Positions 24,043 through 28,839 of a stretch of DNA of 28,839 nucleotides are shown here, piece after piece; the first letter of the stretch is position 1, and each line of letters begins with the position of its first letter. The stretch spans positions 1-28,839 of the forward strand of contig JBEBJY010000034.1 of assembly GCA_040079635.1 (NCBI GenBank). Direction: 5' to 3'. The notes under the pieces are model-generated. The model worked only from the letters and a program-made list of their open reading frames with translations, was not told the DNA's origin and ran no database searches. Made by a program: the position numbers and the translations under genes. This DNA comes from Aalborgiella sp040079635 (lineage in GTDB: Bacteria > Pseudomonadota > Gammaproteobacteria > Burkholderiales > Burkholderiaceae_C).

Positions 24043-24942
24043 TCAGACTACGAGCGGCATTTCTCCGCCCAAAGCTGCAATCAATTCAGGAATCAACTGC
24101 CGCAATTCACCTGTCGCAATCGCCGTATCCGCATCAAAACCATCTTCTTTTTCCTGCGACGTACCATCAAACACACCATCTAAGAAGGCAATCTTCTTGA
24201 TTTGCAGCGTATCCGTCAGCACAAACGACACCCTATCCATCCAGGTCAACGCCAACTTCGTCGGCACTTTGCCACTGGCTATGTGAGCACTCACTTCCTC
24301 AATGTCCAAAGGATGCCGTGAATACCGCACCACAGCTTTGCTTTCATCGGGCGATTTCAGCTCGCATTCGCGGTCAATTGTGAAGCCTGCCGGTGGTGCT
24401 TGCGTCGCCAGCCAATCCGCCATCGCCACGGCACTTGAGGTTTGAGTGTTCAACGGCATCACCGAGAAGCCATCAAGGCATTTCACCAAATAAGTAATTA
24501 CCTCGTCCGCCTTAGCCGTACTGGAAGCGCCGATTGTCAACAGTTGCGCTTTGGCATCAATCCACACCAGCACGCTGGAAAGCTTGGTAAACGCCAGCGG
24601 CATCAGCGACAGCTTGATATCTTCTTTGATCTCTTTGGTCTCGCGTTTGCCTGGTTTGCGGCCAGTAGCAGCCTCAATTTTCGATAATTCTTCTTTGGCT
24701 TTGCGGTTCACCACCGAGCTAGGCACGGCTTTCACCTCTACCATGAGCTTCAGCACGATTTGCCCAGCGACAGACTCCGCCAGCAAGCCATTTTCTTCAC
24801 CCCTAGGCTCAGTCCAACCGATGGCTTTTTCTTGGCTAGCACCGCATTCAACATAACGCGCCGCCTCTAAGCCCGCCTCAATCAGCTCTAAATCACCCGT
24901 CCAAGTCGGTGCAATGCGGTAAATGAGGGCGTTTTTGAACAC
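24043..24942 (-). CDS. rdgC: Recombination-associated protein RdgC
   Basis: This 299-residue cytoplasmic protein binds double-stranded DNA as a ring-shaped dimer and restrains RecA-mediated recombination in E. coli. It is recognised by FKNALIYRI at the N-terminus, then IGWTEPRGEENGLLAE, RKPGKRETKEIKEDIKLSL-type sequence, and LVWIDAKAQLLTIGASSTAKADE. Length is normal (E. coli 303). The start is GTG at 24940-24942, which begins the family N-terminus exactly; no other start fits. It lies upstream of rplN on the same strand with 252 bases between, so the ribosomal promoter sits just after rdgC. Confidence 0.95.
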   Translation of the reverse strand: MFKNALIYRIAPTWTGDLELIEAGLEAARYVECGASQEKAIGWTEPRGEENGLLAESVAGQIVLKLMVEVKAVPSSVVNRKAKEELSKIEAATGRKPGKRETKEIKEDIKLSLMPLAFTKLSSVLVWIDAKAQLLTIGASSTAKADEVITYLVKCLDGFSVMPLNTQTSSAVAMADWLATQAPPAGFTIDRECELKSPDESKAVVRYSRHPLDIEEVSAHIASGKVPTKLALTWMDRVSFVLTDTLQIKKIAFLDGVFDGTSQEKEDGFDADTAIATGELRQLIPELIAALGGEMPLVV

Positions 24943-25033
24943 TTGGGCAGCCTTTGATGGTGAGTATTTGGAGAATTTAGGCTAGCTAGCTACGTTTATG
25001 CAGTATTTATTGCGCGATATTGCTACACTTATG

Positions 25034-25078
25034 ATAGCTGTTTAGGCAATAAATACGCCGGCTAGAGTCATATTTGAC
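25034..25078 (+). repeat. Dispersed intergenic element, copy C, with an inverted partial copy
   Basis: This copy reads ATAGCTGTTTA, the invariant core, then CTAGAGTCATATTTGAC. It is in the same orientation as copies A, B and D. Unlike them, it has an inverted match of the core's left part upstream: GTATTTATTGC at 25003-25013 faces GCAATAAATAC at 25046-25056, and GCTAGCTAGC lies at 24981-24990. The pair could form a stem with a loop of about 32 bases. The rest of the gap between rdgC and the phasin gene holds only the terminator below. Confidence 0.85.
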
Positions 25079-25121
25079 ACCTATTTTAGACGATTTACAT
25101 CATTCAAATGTAAACGCACAT

Positions 25122-25149
25122 AAAAAAGAGCGCCGTAGCGCTCTTTTTT
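25122..25149. terminator. Intrinsic terminator of the phasin gene
   Basis: The 7-bp GC-rich stem AGAGCGC/GCGCTCT with loop CGTA is extended by five A-T pairs, so the RNA has a U-run on either strand. It lies 36 bases after the phasin stop codon on the minus strand. Confidence 0.88.
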
Positions 25150-25184
25150 ACTCTTGCCAACCAGAATCGGTAAATTTTGCAGCT

Positions 25185-25769
25185 TTATTTGCTTGCTGGA
25201 ACGCGTTTTGTAGCTACTTTTACAGCTTTAACTGCCACTTTTTTAGCGGCAACGACCTTTTTAGCAACGGCTTTAACCGCAGCTTTGGCTTTTGCTTTAG
25301 GCGCCGCAGCCGGCTTAGCAGCAGTTTTGTTCAATTTTGCGCTGAGTTCATCAACGCGTTTTGCCAAGGCTTGTACTTCTTTGGCGGTTGGCATGCCCAT
25401 TTTGCTCAGGGCTTTGGCGACGCGTTCTTCAAAGATATTTTCCAGCTTGTCCCACTGGCCAGTCGCTTTGGCTGTGATGTCAGTTGCCACGCCAGTCGCC
25501 TTCGCAGTGATGCCATTGGCCATGGTGGTCATTTTGCTGGTGGCTTCTGAGATTTTCTCTTCTGCGGCGGCTTGCGTCTTACGCTGCAGGCCAACGCCGT
25601 CTTTTACTAGGGTTTCAAATACTTTGCCGCCTTCGGCTTGCGCTTTGGAGAAGGCGCCCAAGCCTGCCAGCCAGATTTGCTGGGCAGAGTCTTTCACGCT
25701 GTTAGCCAACTGAGCGCCTGTAGCGGTTGCTTCTGTTTGAGTAGCGGATTTTTGTAATTTCTTGACCAT
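25185..25769 (-). CDS. Phasin / polyhydroxyalkanoate granule-associated protein with histone-like tail
   Basis: This 194-residue protein is of the PhaI/PhaF type. The N-terminal part contains the phasin-like amphipathic helices SAQQIWLAGLGAFSKAQAEG followed by KVFETLVKDGVGLQ. A helical Ala/Thr/Lys region comes next, and a short coiled-coil (AKEVQALAKRVDELSAKL, about 130-148) may drive oligomerisation. The last 40 residues are Ala/Lys/Val/Pro repeats (KAKAKAAVKAVAKK) like those of histone H1, which in PhaF bind DNA and tie granules to the nucleoid. TTGGAGG precedes ATG at 25773-25782. A TTGTCA box with 17-base spacing to TACTTT lies just upstream on the minus strand, a weak promoter candidate. 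Confidence 0.88.
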   Translation of the reverse strand: MVKKLQKSATQTEATATGAQLANSVKDSAQQIWLAGLGAFSKAQAEGGKVFETLVKDGVGLQRKTQAAAEEKISEATSKMTTMANGITAKATGVATDITAKATGQWDKLENIFEERVAKALSKMGMPTAKEVQALAKRVDELSAKLNKTAAKPAAAPKAKAKAAVKAVAKKVVAAKKVAVKAVKVATKRVPASK

Positions 25770-25880
25770 AAGGCCTCCAATGTTAAAAAGTAAAGCAAAA
25801 CCAAAGGGGTGACAAACGCTTGCCGCGTTGTGCGTGGAGTTACTTTAACCTTAGAACTGGTAAGTGTTTAGGTGCTGGGT

Positions 25881-25894
25881 TCTAGAAATCTAGA
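25881..25894. promoter_or_regulatory. Palindrome in the divergent phasin/reductase intergenic region
   Basis: TCTAGA is repeated with two A's between, giving a 14-base near-perfect palindrome midway between the two divergent genes. The position would suit an operator, but no regulator is known for this sequence. The rest of the 223-base gap has no convincing sigma-70 promoter toward the reductase. Confidence 0.3.
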
Positions 25895-25992
25895 GGGATT
25901 GAACTAGCAAAAAATGACTTAACTGCGGGTTTACGCTGAATACAACGTGACTCAAAGTGGGCAAAAATGTTTGATTAAACTGGAGTTTTACT

Positions 25993-27996
25993 ATGCAATA
26001 TTTCGTCACGGGTGCAACTGGTTTTATCGGTAAACGGCTGGTTAAAAAGCTACTGGATCGCAAAGGTGCGGTCGTTCACTTTTTGATTCGCAAGGAAAGT
26101 GAAGGCAAAGTCGCTGGTCTTCGAGATTATTGGAATGCCGATGCGAAACGCGCCATTCCCGTTTATGGCGATTTAACCAGCAAGAAACTAGGCGTTGCTG
26201 CCGATGCCGTGAAGGCCCTCAAAGGCAAAATCGACCACTTTTACCACTTAGCAGCGGTTTATGATTTGAGCGCTGACGAGGCCAGCCAGATCGCCGTCAA
26301 CATCGACGGTACACGCAACACGATTGACTTTGCCAAAGCCGTTGACGTTGGACATTTTCACCACGTCAGCAGCATTGCGGCTGCGGGCTTATACGAAGGC
26401 GTGTTCCGCGAAGACATGTTTGATGAGGCTGAAAACTACAACCACCCTTACTTTAAAACCAAGCACGAGAGCGAAAAAATCGTCCGCAAAGAGTACAAAA
26501 GCGCCTGGACGGTGTACCGCCCCGCGTTTGTTGTAGGCGACAGCGTCACGGGTGAGATGGACAAGGTAGACGGCCCTTACTACTTCTTCAAACTCATTCA
26601 GCGCATGCGCCAAATTTTGCCGCCGTGGATGCCGTCGGTGGGTATCGAGGGCGGGCGGCTGAACATCGTGCCGGTGGATTTCGTCGTCAACAGCATCGAC
26701 CACGTGAGCCACGCCAAGGACAGTAAAACCATTAAGGGCAAAGCTTTCCATATCGTTGACCCTATGGGCTACCGCGTGGGCGACGTGCTGGACATCTTCA
26801 GCAAAGCTGCGCACGCACCGAAGATGAATATCTTCATCAACGCCGCTTTGATGGGTTTTATCCCGAAAAGCGTGAAAAAAGGCATGATGGCGCTCGCCCC
26901 CGTGCGCCGTGTCCGCAATGCCGTGATGAAAGATTTGAATTTGCCTGAAAGCATCTTTGAATTCATCAATTGGCCCACCCGCTATGACAGACGCGACCTT
27001 GACGCGGCGCTCAAAGGCAGCGGCATTGAGTGTCCGAACCTCAAAGACTACGCTTGGGTGCTGTGGGATTATTGGGAGCGTCACCTCGATCCAGCACTTT
27101 TCATCGACCGCACGCTCAAAGGCACAGTGGGCGGCAAAGTGGTGCTGGTTACTGGCGGCTCGTCCGGCATTGGTTTATCTGCCGCTTGCCGATTTGCCGA
27201 AGCGGGTGCGACCACCATCATCTGCGCTCGCGGTGAAGAACAATTGGCTGAAGCCAAGAAAACCATCCTAGAAGCTGCAGGTAAAGACGCCAAAGTCTTT
27301 ACCTACTCGGTAGACATTGTTGACGAAGCGCAATGCGCTGAATTTGTACAAAAACTCGAAGCTAACCACGGCGGCGTTGATTTCCTCATCAACAACGCAG
27401 GTCGCTCCATCCGCCGCGCGATTGAAGCCAGCTACGACCGCTTTCACGACTTTGAGCGGACGATGGCGCTCAACTACTTCGGCGCACTGCGCATCACCAT
27501 GGGTTTGCTGCCCGGCATGGTGGCGAAACGCAAGGGGCATATCGTCAACATCAGCTCCATCAGCGTGCTGGTCAACGCACCGCGCTTTTCAGCCTATGTG
27601 GCCAGCAAAGCGGCGCTGGATGCCTGGACCAACTGCGCCGCTTGCGAGTATGCCGACCAAGGCGTCACCTTCACCACCATCAAAATGCCTTTGGTGCGCA
27701 CACCCATGACCGCACCGACCAAGATTTACGACAGCATGCCGCTCTTGATGCCCGAAGAAGCCGCAGACATGATCATCCGCGCCTGCGTCGACAAACCGGT
27801 CGAAATCGCCACCCGCTTAGGTACGTCCGTAGGCCTACTCCACGTAGCCGCCCCGCGCGTGGCGCAAATCTTGATGAACACGACCTTCCGCATGTTCCCA
27901 GACAGCGCAGCGGCCAAGGGCGACAAATCAGCGAAACCGACACTGTCGCCAGAGGCGATTGCGATGGCCTCGATGATGCAGGGGATTCACTTCTAA
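25993..27996 (+). CDS. Two-domain SDR, fatty acyl-CoA reductase-like (Marinobacter Maqu_2507 type)
   Basis: This 667-residue fusion joins two Rossmann enzymes. The N-terminal extended SDR (1 to about 370) has GATGFIG at 7-13, HHVSSIAAAGLYEG, and Y153-x3-K157. It includes the stretch EMDKVDGPYYFFK and GIEGGRLNIVPVDFVV. The C-terminal classical SDR (about 375-610) has GGSSGIG from 388, NNAG, NISSIS and Y535-x3-K539. The order, length and many segments match what I remember of the bacterial fatty acyl-CoA reductase from Marinobacter (about 661 residues). In that enzyme the N-domain is thought to reduce the acyl thioester and the C-domain the aldehyde, giving a fatty alcohol. TGGAG precedes the ATG by 8 bases. 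The gene is divergent from the phasin and ends before a terminator. Substrate assignment is by resemblance only. Confidence 0.85.
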   Translation: MQYFVTGATGFIGKRLVKKLLDRKGAVVHFLIRKESEGKVAGLRDYWNADAKRAIPVYGDLTSKKLGVAADAVKALKGKIDHFYHLAAVYDLSADEASQIAVNIDGTRNTIDFAKAVDVGHFHHVSSIAAAGLYEGVFREDMFDEAENYNHPYFKTKHESEKIVRKEYKSAWTVYRPAFVVGDSVTGEMDKVDGPYYFFKLIQRMRQILPPWMPSVGIEGGRLNIVPVDFVVNSIDHVSHAKDSKTIKGKAFHIVDPMGYRVGDVLDIFSKAAHAPKMNIFINAALMGFIPKSVKKGMMALAPVRRVRNAVMKDLNLPESIFEFINWPTRYDRRDLDAALKGSGIECPNLKDYAWVLWDYWERHLDPALFIDRTLKGTVGGKVVLVTGGSSGIGLSAACRFAEAGATTIICARGEEQLAEAKKTILEAAGKDAKVFTYSVDIVDEAQCAEFVQKLEANHGGVDFLINNAGRSIRRAIEASYDRFHDFERTMALNYFGALRITMGLLPGMVAKRKGHIVNISSISVLVNAPRFSAYVASKAALDAWTNCAACEYADQGVTFTTIKMPLVRTPMTAPTKIYDSMPLLMPEEAADMIIRACVDKPVEIATRLGTSVGLLHVAAPRVAQILMNTTFRMFPDSAAAKGDKSAKPTLSPEAIAMASMMQGIHF

Positions 27997-28021
27997 CCGA
28001 AACCATCCATTCGAACCATCT

Positions 28022-28039
28022 TTCCCGCTAAAGCGGGAA
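28022..28039. repeat. Short palindrome after the reductase gene
   Basis: TTCCCGCTAAAGCGGGAA is a 7-bp stem with a 4-base loop, 26 bases after the stop codon. Hairpins of this kind (TTCCCGC-GCGGGAA) recur between genes in many betaproteobacteria. No other copy is present in this window. Confidence 0.55.
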
Positions 28040-28044
28040 TCCGC

Positions 28045-28076
28045 AAGCGCCTCAGATAGTGATATTTGAGGCGCTT
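28045..28076 (+). terminator. Intrinsic terminator of the reductase gene
   Basis: AAGCGCCTCA (28045-28054) pairs with TGAGGCGCTT (28067-28076) around a 12-base loop, followed by TTT and further T-rich bases. It lies about 50 bases after the reductase stop codon. Confidence 0.85.
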
Positions 28077-28102
28077 TTTGCTTGATATTTAATATAATAT
28101 TT

Positions 28103-28145
28103 ATAGCTATTCAGGCAATAAATACGCCGGCTATAGGCATATTTA
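28103..28145 (+). repeat. Dispersed intergenic element, copy D
   Basis: This copy reads ATAGCTATTCA, the invariant core, then CTATAGGCATATTT. It is the most divergent at its right end (CTATAG for CTAGAG). It is preceded by AT-rich sequence (GATATTTAATATAATATTT). It lies between the convergent ends of the reductase and tag genes, 4 bases from the tag stop codon. Confidence 0.85.
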
Positions 28146-28148
28146 ACC

Positions 28149-28775
28149 TTATTTTTTCGGAACTTCTTTGTACCGATAACAACCCACCAAATGGTCGTTC
28201 ACCATGCCGCTGGCTTGCATGAACGCATAGCAAATGGTGGAGCCGACGAATTTAAAGCCATGGGCCAGCAGCATTTTGCTCATCGCGTCAGATTCTGCAG
28301 TTTTTGCGGGCACTTGGGTGACCACTTTCCATGTGTTCACGATGGGCTTGCCACCTACGATTTGCCACAAAAAGGCATCGAAACTGCCGTACTTGGCTTG
28401 CACGGCCAAATAGGCTTTAGCATTGCCAATGGTGCTGAGTATTTTCAACTTGTTACGCACTATGCCAGGGTCGGCCATGGCTGCTGCAATATCGGCCTCA
28501 GAAAAGGCGACTATTTTCTTGGCATCGAAGTTTTTAAAGATGCGCTTGTAGCCCTCACGTTTGGCCAATACCGTGCTCCAGCTCAAGCCTGCCTGCGCAC
28601 CCTCAAGCGTTAGTAGCTCCAGCAAGTCTCTGTCGTTGTGCATGGGTACGCCCCATTCGGTGTCGTGGTAGTGCCTATCTAGGCTTTTGCTTTTGCTTTC
28701 GCACCACGGGCAGCGAATCCGTCCATCGTGTTGCAAATCCGCGGGTTTGTCTTTTTTAGATTGCTTAGTTGCCAT
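28149..28775 (-). CDS. tag: DNA-3-methyladenine glycosylase I
   Basis: This 208-residue base-excision repair enzyme removes 3-methyladenine from alkylated DNA. The zinc-snap ligands known from E. coli Tag are present: a cysteine in RCPWCE, the histidine of YHDTEWGVP, and the histidine and cysteine of VNDHLVGCYRY. The pocket motif LEGAQAGLSWSTVLAKRE, with its conserved glutamate, and GFKFVGSTICYAFMQASGMV also match. It is about 20 residues longer than E. coli Tag (187) because of a Lys/Gln-rich N-terminal extension (MATKQSKKDKPADLQHDG). A shorter start inside that extension is possible, but no better Met is present. Only 64 bases upstream are visible and no clear promoter was found. Confidence 0.95.
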   Translation of the reverse strand: MATKQSKKDKPADLQHDGRIRCPWCESKSKSLDRHYHDTEWGVPMHNDRDLLELLTLEGAQAGLSWSTVLAKREGYKRIFKNFDAKKIVAFSEADIAAAMADPGIVRNKLKILSTIGNAKAYLAVQAKYGSFDAFLWQIVGGKPIVNTWKVVTQVPAKTAESDAMSKMLLAHGFKFVGSTICYAFMQASGMVNDHLVGCYRYKEVPKK

Positions 28776-28839
28776 GGTTTCAGCGCGTTTCTATTTAATT
28801 TACACATCACAAAACAGCGATAATCCTAGCAGTATTGGC

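Noticed and set aside
25074..25550. 158-codon plus-strand frame opposite the phasin gene
   Set aside because: It runs through the phasin terminator and is opposite a recognised gene; the Phe/Cys-rich translation is an artefact of the Lys/Ala-rich phasin tail.
26389..27084. 231-codon antisense frame in the reductase gene
   Set aside because: It lies wholly inside a clear two-domain SDR, and its His/Val-rich translation matches nothing.

Overview
The window is from a betaproteobacterium, most likely order Burkholderiales and probably a Comamonadaceae relative with a base composition near 50% GC. The evidence is the formate dehydrogenase cluster layout (ferredoxin-like protein, TorD-type chaperone, small Tat protein, alpha, beta, gamma, FdhD), the spc/alpha ribosomal operon order, a phasin, and a dispersed intergenic element resembling the TAGCT...GCTAGAGGC repeats of Comamonadaceae. 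The family assignment rests on recognition, not on a search.

Region 1 (1-8347, + strand) is a respiratory formate dehydrogenase locus. A 4Fe-4S protein cut by the window edge overlaps closely with a TorD/NarJ-type chaperone. After a 157-base gap come a 67-residue Tat-signal protein, the Tat-exported molybdenum/tungsten catalytic subunit (cysteine version, no selenocysteine), the four-cluster iron-sulfur subunit, a tiny lipoprotein, the cytochrome b subunit, a small secreted protein and the sulfurtransferase FdhD. Together they encode, mature and export an enzyme that oxidises formate outside the cytoplasm and passes electrons through Fe-S clusters and haem b to the quinone pool.

Region 2 (8302-11833) is a cassette. 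A single-polypeptide MmeI-like (Type IIL) restriction-modification enzyme is bracketed by two clusters of REP-like palindromes, each followed by a copy of a roughly 42-base dispersed element. A 59-base segment lies in opposite orientations in the two clusters. The enzyme's target-recognition region is clearly poorer in GC than the rest of the gene. This is the most unusual part of the window.

Region 3 (11983-14523) is a YbbP-like ABC transporter permease with no ATPase gene beside it. It ends at a terminator shared with the opposite strand.

Region 4 (14550-23975, - strand) is the spc plus alpha ribosomal operon: rplN-rplX-rplE-rpsN-rpsH-rplF-rplR-rpsE-rpmD-rplO-secY-infA-rpmJ-rpsM-rpsK-rpsD-rpoA-rplQ, followed by the initiator tRNA-Met. 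A good sigma-70 promoter precedes rplN. The three gaps from rpsK to rplQ are long (98-137 bases) and each carries conspicuous hairpins. The S10-type genes that often precede rplN are not there; rdgC is.

Region 5 (24043-28775) holds rdgC (-), a histone-tailed phasin (-), a divergent two-domain reductase resembling the Marinobacter fatty acyl-CoA reductase (+), and the DNA repair glycosylase tag (-). Two more copies of the dispersed element lie between these genes. No CRISPR array, prophage or transposase gene was seen.
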